8,148 nucleotides of DNA from an uncultured Spirochaetales bacterium (lineage in GTDB: Bacteria > Spirochaetota > Spirochaetia > Sphaerochaetales > Sphaerochaetaceae): the NCBI GenBank assembly GCA_945947045.1, contig CAMEXG010000088.1:1-8148 (forward strand). Reading direction: 5' to 3'. The notes under the pieces were generated by a model. That model was not told the DNA's origin. It did no database searches and worked only from the letters and a program-made list of their open reading frames with translations. Both the position numbers and the translations under genes were made by a program. The first letter of the stretch is position 1. Each line of letters opens with the position of its first letter. This document shows, in pieces, positions 1 through 7,021 of this stretch.

Positions 1-201
1 GCTCACCTCTATGAGAACGATAAGGCTACCATCACTCTTAATGTTCTTTCTGAAGCAGAAGTAAAGGCTGCTGCAAAGAAGGCTGCAGAAGAGGCTAAGG
101 CAAAGGCAGAAGCTGAAGCAAAAGCTAAGGCTGAGGAAGAAGCAAAAGCAGAAGCAGAGGCAGCTGCAAGTGCAGAGACAGAAGCACCTGTAGAGGGCTA
201 A
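1..201 (+). CDS. rplI: 50S ribosomal protein L9, C-terminal part (5' end outside window)
   Basis: Only the last 66 codons are present; the reading frame is open from base 1 and ends at TAA 199-201. The first visible residues (AHLYENDKATITLNVLSE) resemble the final beta strand of the L9 C-terminal domain, which binds 23S rRNA in the large subunit. After about residue 18 comes a low-complexity tail of some 48 residues made almost only of Ala, Lys and Glu, ending in ETEAPVEG. Such a run is likely helical and is absent from E. coli L9, which ends at the folded domain. Identification rests on this short match plus the position six bases before dnaB, a common pairing in the rpsF-ssb-rpsR-rplI-dnaB cluster. 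The tail alone would fit many charged proteins, so the call is good but not certain. Confidence 0.82.
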   Translation, partial: AHLYENDKATITLNVLSEAEVKAAAKKAAEEAKAKAEAEAKAKAEEEAKAEAEAAASAETEAPVEG

Positions 202-207
202 TTTCAT

Positions 208-1641
208 ATGGCAGAGTCACAGGAAAACTCATCCAAAATTAGGATGCTACCTCATGATGATGAAGCGGAACGTGGTGTTCTTGGGGCTCTTTTGTTAAAC
301 TCAGAGGTCTGGGACACTGTATCGTCAAGTCTCGAGGCCTCTGATTTTTATTCACCTTTCAACAGTAATATCTTCCAAGCTATCTCCGATATTATGGAGA
401 GGGAAGGCTTGAAGAGTTTTGACGGTCTTATTCTCGTAGACTATCTTAAAAGAAAGAACCTTCTTGATAAATGTGGCGGTGTCGGGTATATCGCGCAGCT
501 TACAAATATCCAGGTGGTTACATCCAACATCTCAAGATATGTAGAGATAGTTCAGGATGCATCTAAGAGAAGAAGACTGTTTAGTGTTTCTACATCTTTG
601 GAAAAAGATGTTTTTGATCCTTCCGTTAATATCGACGATTCTTTGGACCAAAGTTCTAAGATTCTTACAGATGCCCTTTTAAAGGGAATTAAAGAGAAAT
701 CTTTTGAGTATTCTCTTGGCCGTATTTCCCAGTTTACTTTTGAAGAAATAACAAAAAAGTTGGAAGGAACCGCGGAAATCGATAGAATCGAGACAGGTTT
801 CGATGTCCTTGATAAATATACTAACGGCGGATTTGCAAAGGAAGAGTACATAATTATAGGAGCACGTCCTTCTATCGGTAAGACAGCTTTTGCTCTCAGC
901 ATGATGTACAACATGATGAGGAATAATAAGAAGATCGCATTTTTTTCTCTGGAAATGCCTGCTAAATCAATAGCCATGAGACTCTTTGCCATCGACAGTA
1001 AAGTTGAGCTTGCCAAGATTATTAAGGCTCAGTTTATCGGAGATGAGTTTGAACGTATTATGGATAGCTGCGGCCGCTTATATGATTATAGTGATAATAT
1101 GTACATCGTGGATGTACCTAATATTTCTTTGACAGAGTTAAGAGCCAAGGCCAGGATTCTGAAAAAAGAGAAGAATATCGATTGTATCGTAATCGACTAT
1201 ATCGGTCTCATATCCGTTCCTTCTTCATATGCAAGTCAGAAAAAGTTCGAACAGGTTTCTATGATATCGCTGGCATTGAAGCAGCTTGCAAGAGAGTTGA
1301 AGGTTCCTGTTGTAGTTCTTTGTCAGGTAGGACGAGAAAGTGAAGAGCAGGCTCCTATCCTATCTAACTTGAGAGACTCCGGATCTATTGAGCAGGACGC
1401 TGACGTAGTATGCTTTTTGCATAGAAAAAAGAATCTTACGGAAGAAGAGAAGCAGAGAAACCTTAAAGACTCTCAGGGTAGGGCTAACATCCAGGTTACT
1501 CAGTTTATCGTAGCAAAGAACCGTAACGGTGAAACAGGTACCTTTAAGATTGGATACAACGGTCCTCTTACTTACTATAATGATGTTGATCAGAGCTCTG
1601 AGTTCATTGACTACGAACAGAAAGTTCCAGCAAAGAAGTAA
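208..1641 (+). CDS. dnaB: Replicative DNA helicase DnaB
   Basis: This is the hexameric ATP-driven helicase that unwinds DNA at the replication fork and recruits primase. At 477 residues it has normal family length and order. The N-terminal primase-interacting domain (about 1-115) opens with PHDDEAERGVLGALLL, a linker follows, and the RecA-like motor begins near 195. Visible motor motifs are Walker A GARPSIGKT (218-226), catalytic Glu in SLEMP (E249), Walker B IVIDY (D330), the sensor Gln in VVLCQVGR (Q373), the SGSIEQDADVV segment (391-401), and AKNRNGETG with K437 and the arginine finger R439. The ATG lies 6 bp after the rplI stop, with a GAGGG Shine-Dalgarno-like stretch at 193-197 inside the rplI end, so the two genes are probably co-transcribed. 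A small oddity is DYIGLI after Walker B, where most DnaB proteins have DYLQL. No intein is present. The stop is one base from the stop of the convergent rseP. Confidence 0.97.
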   Translation: MAESQENSSKIRMLPHDDEAERGVLGALLLNSEVWDTVSSSLEASDFYSPFNSNIFQAISDIMEREGLKSFDGLILVDYLKRKNLLDKCGGVGYIAQLTNIQVVTSNISRYVEIVQDASKRRRLFSVSTSLEKDVFDPSVNIDDSLDQSSKILTDALLKGIKEKSFEYSLGRISQFTFEEITKKLEGTAEIDRIETGFDVLDKYTNGGFAKEEYIIIGARPSIGKTAFALSMMYNMMRNNKKIAFFSLEMPAKSIAMRLFAIDSKVELAKIIKAQFIGDEFERIMDSCGRLYDYSDNMYIVDVPNISLTELRAKARILKKEKNIDCIVIDYIGLISVPSSYASQKKFEQVSMISLALKQLARELKVPVVVLCQVGRESEEQAPILSNLRDSGSIEQDADVVCFLHRKKNLTEEEKQRNLKDSQGRANIQVTQFIVAKNRNGETGTFKIGYNGPLTYYNDVDQSSEFIDYEQKVPAKK

Positions 1642-1642
1642 G

Positions 1643-2965
1643 CTAGAAAAACAGAGTCTCAACAAGACCCCAGGCATTCATCATAATGATCAAAGTCCAA
1701 GCGATTACCATACCTGAAATATGGAGTACAAGGTATGTATTGGGCTTGAGAGGTCTATTTACCACCATTTCTGCGATAGTAATAAGCATCTGCCCTCCAT
1801 CAAAAGTTGGGACAGGAATCAAGTTTCCTATGGATATTGAGATACTTATTATGGATATTAGATATAGTAGCGTCCTTATTCCGCTTCTGCTGCTTTCAGA
1901 GAATGCAAGGGTAGAGATACGCCCTATGTTTTTAGCACTAGTAAAAGGCCCGCTTATTACTTCCAATGCTTCTTTAAAGTTAAAGCTTAATAGCTTGATT
2001 AATGCTGCTGCAGTTCGTTTCGAAAGATCAAGTGTTTTAATAAAGGCAGTGTGAAATGGGGTGGAGGAATCAGGGGAAACTCTGTAGTTTGTTTCCCAGG
2101 CAAAGGGAAAGCTACTTCCTTCTATTCTAACTTCTTTTCGACCATTTACTCCTTCAAAGACCAAGTCGTAAGTATCGCAATCAAGTAAATATAAGTCGTA
2201 AGTCCATTGGATTTTATGTCCATTGGCTTCTATGAGTATGTCGCCTGTTTCTATTCTTTCATCTTCGCTCCTGCCTACGACAGGTTTCTCCAGATTTGCA
2301 ATTCCATAGCTATAACCGCTGTCTATAACAGTTGGTGAAACATTGACGACAACCTCTCTTTCGTCTCTCAATAATTTGAGTTCCACCTCTTTACCATTTT
2401 GTTGAGCTAGCCATGATGTGAAGTCTTCCCAATCAATAAATGTTTTCTCTTTAGACGAGAGAATAATATCACCTTTCACTATGGCTTCTTGTTTGACATC
2501 TGAAGCATAAAGTGATGAGTAATCGGAGATAGGTGCCACAATGAGGCTATGGCTTACCCTATTAACAGGAATAGAGGATACAATTGATAATAGAAGAAAA
2601 GCCAACAAGAAGTTGGTGAAGGGACCAGATAGAAATATTAGAAACTTTCTCCATGGACTGATTGCAAAGAAAGAACCTTTCTCTGCAGAATTAATCTTCT
2701 TACTCTTATTTGATAGAGCCACCGTCAGATCTTCGGAGCCTCCAAGTCTACAGTAGCCCCCAAAAGGAATTAAAGAAAGACGAAACTCTGTTTTCTTACC
2801 CCAGTGCCTCCAAATGACAGGACCTATTCCGATACCGAATACTTCAACTTCAGCGCCAAGGGTTTTGGCTGCAAAATAATGTCCAAGCTCATGGATTAAT
2901 AAAACAACTCCTGTAGCTAGGAGTCCGATAATTAGGTAGAGAACATAGAGAAGTAAGTCTATCAT
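1643..2965 (-). CDS. rseP: RseP-like site-2 zinc metalloprotease (M50 family)
   Basis: Inner-membrane intramembrane protease that cuts single-span substrates after a first cut by another protease; in E. coli it releases sigma-E by cleaving RseA. The substrate here is unknown. The 440-residue protein has a membrane helix at 4-24 running into the zinc site HELGH (H25, E26, H29), a GIGIGP turn (44-49), a second helix starting at SGPFTNFLLAF (113-123), a periplasmic part with two PDZ-like modules (about 140-212 and 215-285, the second divergent), and a C-terminal membrane region with the third zinc ligand in NLIPVPTFDGGQ (381-392, D389). The family is usually about 430-450 residues, so it looks complete. 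The ATG shares ATGA with the dxr stop, indicating coupled translation. It is the last gene of the operon; bamA, which often follows rseP in proteobacteria, is absent, and the convergent dnaB follows instead. Confidence 0.95.
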   Translation of the reverse strand: MIDLLLYVLYLIIGLLATGVVLLIHELGHYFAAKTLGAEVEVFGIGIGPVIWRHWGKKTEFRLSLIPFGGYCRLGGSEDLTVALSNKSKKINSAEKGSFFAISPWRKFLIFLSGPFTNFLLAFLLLSIVSSIPVNRVSHSLIVAPISDYSSLYASDVKQEAIVKGDIILSSKEKTFIDWEDFTSWLAQQNGKEVELKLLRDEREVVVNVSPTVIDSGYSYGIANLEKPVVGRSEDERIETGDILIEANGHKIQWTYDLYLLDCDTYDLVFEGVNGRKEVRIEGSSFPFAWETNYRVSPDSSTPFHTAFIKTLDLSKRTAAALIKLLSFNFKEALEVISGPFTSAKNIGRISTLAFSESSRSGIRTLLYLISIISISISIGNLIPVPTFDGGQMLITIAEMVVNRPLKPNTYLVLHISGMVIAWTLIIMMNAWGLVETLFF

Positions 2966-4044
2966 AGAGCCTTTCTTGCAATTATTCTTGCACTTCTGTC
3001 TTTTTCCATGGTCTCTTCATAATTTGACACTTTTTCTTTAAAGGTAGGATCCTCTATGGTTGTTTTCACTATTTCACTGATTCGTGAGTATGGAATTAAA
3101 CCTTCCATGAACGCATTGACTGCAACTTCATCAGCCGCGTTATATGCGATAGTAGCGCTGCCATCTATCTCAAGAGCCTTATAGGCAAGAGAGAGTAAGG
3201 GGAAACGAAGAGTATCAGGTTTCTCAAAAGTCAGGTTGAGATTTGAGAAAGATAGAGGGGAAACAACATTTCTTAGCTGTAGTTTTTCATCAGATAGAGC
3301 GGAAATAATAGGCAGTGTCATATCTGGAGGAGACATTTGGGCATAGACGGCACCTTCTTGTGTCCTTACCATTGAGTGCACTACAGACTGTCTGTGTACG
3401 GTGACTTCAATATCTTCTGGCTTGAAGTCAAAGAGAAAAGAGGCTTCTATTACTTCTAATCCCTTGTTTGCAAGAGTAGAGGAGTCAATAGTAATCTTTT
3501 TTCCCATTTTCCATGTAGGATGATTTAAAGCTTCTTCAACTGTAACATTTTCCAAGTCCATTCTATCCACAAAGGGACCACCGGAAGCTGTAATAACCAG
3601 TGATGATGCTTTATGTCCCTTTAAAAGGTTATAGATAGCTGAGTGTTCGCTGTCTACAGGGATAATCCTTACGTTTCTTTTCATGGCCTCTTTAAAGATC
3701 CAAGTACCACCCATAACAACAGACTCTTTGTTTGATAGTGCAATGTCTATGCCGCATTTTATAGCAGTGACAGTGGCGAATAAGCCGTCTGCACCTGCAA
3801 TTGCATTTAATACAATATCTGGACGGGTTGATTCAAAAAAATCTTCAAGACCGGAATTCTCTATTGGATCTGTAATGAGAGTAGGGCAGTTGAATTCATT
3901 ACCAAGTAGAGAAAGTTTCGCAATGTTTTTGTGGGCTGTAATACCGACGACAACAAAGCCAGGATTATTATTTCTCAAATAATTGAGACATGTGGTGCCT
4001 ATACTACCTGTGGAACCAAGGATGACTACTCTTCTCATACTCAT
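2962..4044 (-). CDS. dxr: 1-deoxy-D-xylulose 5-phosphate reductoisomerase
   Basis: Converts DXP to 2-C-methyl-D-erythritol 4-phosphate with NADPH and a divalent metal; it is the committed step of the MEP isoprenoid pathway and the target of fosmidomycin. The NADPH site GSTGSIG is at 10-16 and NKES at 105-108. Metal ligands by alignment to E. coli Dxr are D131 and E133 in PVDSEHSA and E197 in NKGLE. Substrate contacts include S154 (ASGG), H175 (HPTW), S188, N193 and K194, all present. The C-terminal helical domain carries AYNAADEVAVNAF. At 360 residues it is about 38 shorter than the E. coli enzyme; by the spacing of the ligands nearly all of the loss is before residue 197, mostly in the cofactor domain. 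The start is the ATG in the ATGA overlap with the cdsA stop; an ATG two codons later is possible. It supplies isoprenoid units that UppS, encoded in the same operon, uses downstream. Confidence 0.97.
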   Translation of the reverse strand: MSMRRVVILGSTGSIGTTCLNYLRNNNPGFVVVGITAHKNIAKLSLLGNEFNCPTLITDPIENSGLEDFFESTRPDIVLNAIAGADGLFATVTAIKCGIDIALSNKESVVMGGTWIFKEAMKRNVRIIPVDSEHSAIYNLLKGHKASSLVITASGGPFVDRMDLENVTVEEALNHPTWKMGKKITIDSSTLANKGLEVIEASFLFDFKPEDIEVTVHRQSVVHSMVRTQEGAVYAQMSPPDMTLPIISALSDEKLQLRNVVSPLSFSNLNLTFEKPDTLRFPLLSLAYKALEIDGSATIAYNAADEVAVNAFMEGLIPYSRISEIVKTTIEDPTFKEKVSNYEETMEKDRSARIIARKAL

Positions 4045-4880
4045 ACCAATAGCTCGTAAAGCATAGTGAAGATTGGAATAGCGATGGATAGAGAATCGAT
4101 GCAGTCAAGCATTCCACCTCTTCCTGGTATGACTACTCCGGCATCTTTTACCCCGGCGCTTCTTTTAAGCATAGACTCAAAAAGATCACCGAATGTACCG
4201 AATACTGCAGTAGGTAAGGCAATAATAAACATCTTTAAAGGAGTTGTATTAAACATTTTTGGAAAGATGATCAGTAATATTGTCATTACTAAAGCTATAC
4301 CTACAGTGCCGCCTACAAAGCCTGCAATAGACTTATTTGGTGAGCATTTAACAATGCCCTTGTTGTTCTTGCCGAAAAGCATTCCGCTGAAATATGCCAT
4401 TGAGTCTGAGCCAAATACTATGGCGAGGAATATCAATATTGCGTTTGCATTTGGATAAAGAAAGCATAGTCTTATGGCATATACCATAAAGAGGCTAGGG
4501 TAGCATAACGTAAGACAAGTTGCGGCTATTCTTTCTATGGAGCCCTTAAAATTGTCTTTTGCTCCGTTGATTACTTCCATTAAAAAAGCAAAGCCTAAAA
4601 AAGCAGCCAAGACAAAGGCTATTAGGTTGTCAATATGGATGAAATGATTATTAATAAGTTCGATCACTGGAAGTAAAATACCTAGGTATCCAGTAAAAGG
4701 AAGGTCAATTTTCTTTTTCAGGATATTATTGTGGAGTTCCCATGTACCAATAGCATTTACTCCGATAATAATAAAAGCAAAGGCAAGATGATCCATATAG
4801 GGAAGAAACACGATAGAACAAATAATAATAGGTAGTGCAATGACAGCTGTCATCACTCGTGTTTTTAGAGAACTACTCAC
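4041..4880 (-). CDS. cdsA: Phosphatidate cytidylyltransferase (CDP-diacylglycerol synthase)
   Basis: Integral membrane enzyme that makes CDP-diacylglycerol from phosphatidic acid and CTP, the branch point for membrane phospholipids. The 279-residue protein is strongly hydrophobic with roughly seven to eight predicted membrane segments from residue 10 onward. Family landmarks are GSDSMAYFSGMLFGK (near 157-171), SPNKSIAGFVGG, GDLFESMLKR and the C-terminal signature KDAGVVIPGRGGMLDCIDS (245-263). The signature departs from the usual form (PGHGG then DRxD): His is replaced by Arg (R254) and the Arg of DRxD by Cys (C260, codon TGC), while the acidic residues D246, D259 and D262 remain. The start is GTG at 4880-4878, overlapping the uppS stop as GTGA; the next start codons in frame (GTG at residue 9, ATG at 10) would trim the N-terminus. 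Flanked by uppS and dxr with 4-base overlaps on both sides. Confidence 0.95.
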   Translation of the reverse strand: MSSSLKTRVMTAVIALPIIICSIVFLPYMDHLAFAFIIIGVNAIGTWELHNNILKKKIDLPFTGYLGILLPVIELINNHFIHIDNLIAFVLAAFLGFAFLMEVINGAKDNFKGSIERIAATCLTLCYPSLFMVYAIRLCFLYPNANAILIFLAIVFGSDSMAYFSGMLFGKNNKGIVKCSPNKSIAGFVGGTVGIALVMTILLIIFPKMFNTTPLKMFIIALPTAVFGTFGDLFESMLKRSAGVKDAGVVIPGRGGMLDCIDSLSIAIPIFTMLYELLV

Positions 4881-5563
4881 TTTATTAATCCCCCGTATTT
4901 TCGTGTTCTAGATTGGAAATCAGAAAGGATAGTGTCTACCATGTTTTCATCCCAATCCGGCCATAGTTTATCATAAAAACCAAACTCTGAATAATTTGAT
5001 TGTAATAATAAGAAGCCACTTAGTCTCTCTTCTCCTGCGCTTCTGACTATCATATCAGGAAGAGGGACCGAGGGGTTGTCTACAAAAGAGAGAAGTGTTT
5101 CAGGAGAAAAAGAAGTAATACCTGCCTCCAAGGCTTTGTTCGCAGCCCTAGAGATTTCATCCCAGCCTCCATAGTTTATGGCAAGCTGAACTGTAAGGGT
5201 GGAATTATTCTTTGTCGCTTCTACAGCTTTCATGAGACCATTGTATGCCTGATTAGGTATTCCTTCTTTATTTCCTAAAAACAGAATCCTGATATCAAGC
5301 TTGTTAAATTTAGGAATATTGGCCTGAACTTGCATAGATAAAAGACCCATAAGATAATTCACCTCATCTTTGGGTCTTTTCCAATTTTCAGTAGAGAAAC
5401 AATAGAGGGTGAGGAATCTTATTCCGTTTTTGATGCATCCTTTAGCGACCCTTTCGGCGGCATAAGCCCCTTCTTTGTGTCCATCGGTTCTTTTCAGGCC
5501 TTTTTGCTCAGCCCAACGACCATTACCGTCCATTATGCACGCAAGATGATTAAGATTCCCCAC
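4877..5563 (-). CDS. uppS: Undecaprenyl (polyprenyl) diphosphate synthase, cis-prenyltransferase
   Basis: Cytosolic cis-prenyltransferase that extends farnesyl diphosphate with isopentenyl diphosphate to the long carrier lipid used for peptidoglycan and surface polysaccharides. I place the start at GTG 5563-5561, giving 228 residues, because GAGGT (5572-5568) sits just upstream, the gap to frr becomes 10 bp, and the protein then begins right before the conserved core. The open frame continues upstream to a TTG at 5611, but that adds a basic leader unlike the family and overlaps frr by 38 bp. Motifs in the 228-residue numbering: catalytic D12 in MDGNGRWA, FSTENWKRP (56-64), and the diphosphate-binding set R174, R180, S182 and E193 in the stretch from RSAGEERLSGF to NYSEF. 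The last motif is SGFLLLQ where most homologues have SNFLLWQ. The stop TGA lies inside GTGA with the cdsA start. Confidence 0.94.
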   Translation of the reverse strand: MGNLNHLACIMDGNGRWAEQKGLKRTDGHKEGAYAAERVAKGCIKNGIRFLTLYCFSTENWKRPKDEVNYLMGLLSMQVQANIPKFNKLDIRILFLGNKEGIPNQAYNGLMKAVEATKNNSTLTVQLAINYGGWDEISRAANKALEAGITSFSPETLLSFVDNPSVPLPDMIVRSAGEERLSGFLLLQSNYSEFGFYDKLWPDWDENMVDTILSDFQSRTRKYGGLIK

Positions 5564-5567
5564 AATT

Positions 5568-5572
5568 ACCTC
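5568..5572 (-). promoter_or_regulatory. uppS ribosome binding site supporting the GTG start
   Basis: GAGGT on the minus strand, directly after the frr stop and four bases before GTG 5563. It supports the short form of UppS over a TTG start at 5611. The spacing is a little tight, so the assignment is likely rather than certain. Confidence 0.7.
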
Positions 5573-5573
5573 G

Positions 5574-6128
5574 TTAGATCTCCATGATTTCCTTTTCTTT
5601 TGTCTCTGCAACCTTGTTGATGTCTGCGATGGCAGAATCTGTCAGCTTCTGGATCTTTGTTTCTCCATCCTTCTGCTGATCTTCAGAGATATCGCCTGCC
5701 TTCTGCATCTTCTTCAGCTCTTCCATAGCGTCACGGCGGATATTTCTGACTGCGACTCTGGATTGTTCTGCTGTAGCTTTTGCCTGCTTTGCAAGTTCTT
5801 TTCTTCTTTCAGCTGTAAGGGCAGGGAAGTTGACTCTGATAAGCTTTCCGTCATTGTTTGGGTTGAGACCAAGTTCTGACTTCTGGATAGCTTTCTCGAT
5901 TGCAGGAAGAACTGTCTTGTCCCATGGCTGGATGACAACCATTCTTGCTTCTGGAACAGAAATGGATGCAACCTGGGAAAGTGGAGTCTCTGCACCATAG
6001 TATTCGACTTTGATCTTGTCGAAGAGGGCGGCAGAAGCTCTTCCTGTTCTTAACTGGGCATAGTCAGCCTGAAGGCTGGCTACGCTCTTTTTCATCTTTT
6101 CACTGCAGTTGTTGATTACGTTCTGCAT
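5574..6128 (-). CDS. frr: Ribosome recycling factor
   Basis: RRF acts with EF-G to split the post-termination ribosome so that subunits can be reused. The protein is 184 residues, matching the usual 185. It has the two expected parts: a long three-helix bundle (1-30 and about 104-184) and the small beta domain (31-103) containing YYGAETPLSQVASISVPEAR and VVIQPWDK. The hinge and rRNA-contact arginines lie in RVAVRNIRRDA (124-134), with R132 at the position known to be essential in E. coli RRF. The ATG is preceded by AAGGAG five bases upstream, overlapping the tsf stop TAA, so tsf and frr are likely coupled. In most bacteria pyrH (UMP kinase) stands between tsf and frr; here only 9 bp separate them. 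Confidence 0.98.
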   Translation of the reverse strand: MQNVINNCSEKMKKSVASLQADYAQLRTGRASAALFDKIKVEYYGAETPLSQVASISVPEARMVVIQPWDKTVLPAIEKAIQKSELGLNPNNDGKLIRVNFPALTAERRKELAKQAKATAEQSRVAVRNIRRDAMEELKKMQKAGDISEDQQKDGETKIQKLTDSAIADINKVAETKEKEIMEI

Positions 6129-6133
6129 GACTT

Positions 6134-6139
6134 CTCCTT
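6134..6139 (-). promoter_or_regulatory. frr ribosome binding site overlapping tsf stop codon
   Basis: AAGGAG on the minus strand shares its first two bases with the tsf TAA (6140-6138) and lies five bases before the frr ATG. A ribosome ending tsf covers this site, which favours coupled translation of the two factors. Confidence 0.88.
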
Positions 6140-6992
6140 ATTTGAGACCTGCCATAAAGACACTGTAGGAAACAAGTTCGATCTTTGCTCCTACAGCCTT
6201 TCCGCAATCAGCGATTGCCTGAGAGACGCTCTTGGAGTCGTCCTTGACAAATGCCTGATCGAGGAAACAAACATCTTTGTAGAGCTTTGAAAGTTTTCCT
6301 CTTACGATGCCTTCTTTGACCTTGTCTGGCTTGGAAGCGAGCTTTTCATCCTGAGCGACCTGTGCTCTGAAGATGCTGAGCTGCTCTTCTTCATATTCCT
6401 TTGGAACAACAGAGTCACAGAGGTACTGTGGCTTATATGCTGCTGCATGGAGAGCGAGGTCATGTGCAAGTTCCTTGACGCTGTCATTATCAAATGCTGC
6501 ACTGTTGTCAGCCTTGAGGATGACGGAGACTGCAACTGCACCTTCACCGTGAACGTATGTTGAACAATATCCATTCTCTGGAATATCTGTAACTGTGAAG
6601 GATACAAGGTTCATGTTCTCTTTAATGATAGCGATAAGTCCATCGACCATGCCCTTGAGTTCATCGTTTGGTTCTGTATAACCTTTTTCGAGGATAACAG
6701 AGCAGAGATCGTCACCAAGCTTCTTGAAGTCATCGTTCTTAGCAACAAAGTCTGTTTCACAGGAAAGTGAAAGCATGACGACCTTCTTTCCGTTGCTCTT
6801 AACAAAGACTCTACCGTTTTCTGTTGCTCTGTCCTGTCTCTTTGCAACTGCTGCAAGTCCCATTTCCTTAAGGATCTTTTCAGCGCCGGCGAAATCTCCG
6901 TCAGCCTGAGAGAGAGCCTTCTTGCAGTCCATCATACCTGCTCCAGTGATATCTCTGAGCTTCTTTACATCTGCTGCTGAAATAGCTGCCAT
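6138..6992 (-). CDS. tsf: Elongation factor Ts
   Basis: Guanine-nucleotide exchange factor that removes GDP from EF-Tu. The 284-residue protein opens with the UBA-like N-terminal module (about 1-50) carrying KKLRDITGAGMMDCKKAL (10-27), followed by the core that begins with SCETDFVAKNDDF (77-89), whose TDFVA stretch inserts at the Mg/nucleotide side of EF-Tu. The rest is the dimer and C-terminal core with helix-rich segments, for example VKELAHDLALHAAA. Length and motifs match the normal bacterial protein (E. coli 283). The ATG has AAGGAG at 7007-7002, nine bases upstream. A 29 bp gap separates it from rpsB, with no visible terminator, so the two are co-transcribed as in most bacteria. Confidence 0.98.
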   Translation of the reverse strand: MAAISAADVKKLRDITGAGMMDCKKALSQADGDFAGAEKILKEMGLAAVAKRQDRATENGRVFVKSNGKKVVMLSLSCETDFVAKNDDFKKLGDDLCSVILEKGYTEPNDELKGMVDGLIAIIKENMNLVSFTVTDIPENGYCSTYVHGEGAVAVSVILKADNSAAFDNDSVKELAHDLALHAAAYKPQYLCDSVVPKEYEEEQLSIFRAQVAQDEKLASKPDKVKEGIVRGKLSKLYKDVCFLDQAFVKDDSKSVSQAIADCGKAVGAKIELVSYSVFMAGLK

Positions 6993-7001
6993 AGTTTTGT
7001 T

Positions 7002-7007
7002 CTCCTT
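7002..7007 (-). promoter_or_regulatory. tsf ribosome binding site
   Basis: AAGGAG on the minus strand, nine bases before the tsf ATG and inside the 29 bp rpsB-tsf gap. Confidence 0.88.
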
Positions 7008-7021
7008 ATACTGCGGATAAA

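Noticed and set aside
552..1016. Open frame of 154 codons on the minus strand inside dnaB
   Set aside because: Shadow of the dnaB coding sequence; no family resemblance and no operon context.
1708..1737. CCATA/TATGG and CATACC/GGTATG inverted repeats as a dnaB terminator
   Set aside because: Short stems, the longer with a 17-base loop, no T run after them, and they lie in rseP coding sequence.
1686..2054. Plus-strand open frame opposite the rseP 3' end, just after dnaB
   Set aside because: Its hydrophobic look mirrors the membrane helices of rseP read in reverse, and there is no ribosome binding site. It is not a gene after dnaB.
4066..4458. Plus-strand open frame opposite cdsA
   Set aside because: Antisense shadow of a membrane protein gene with no independent support.
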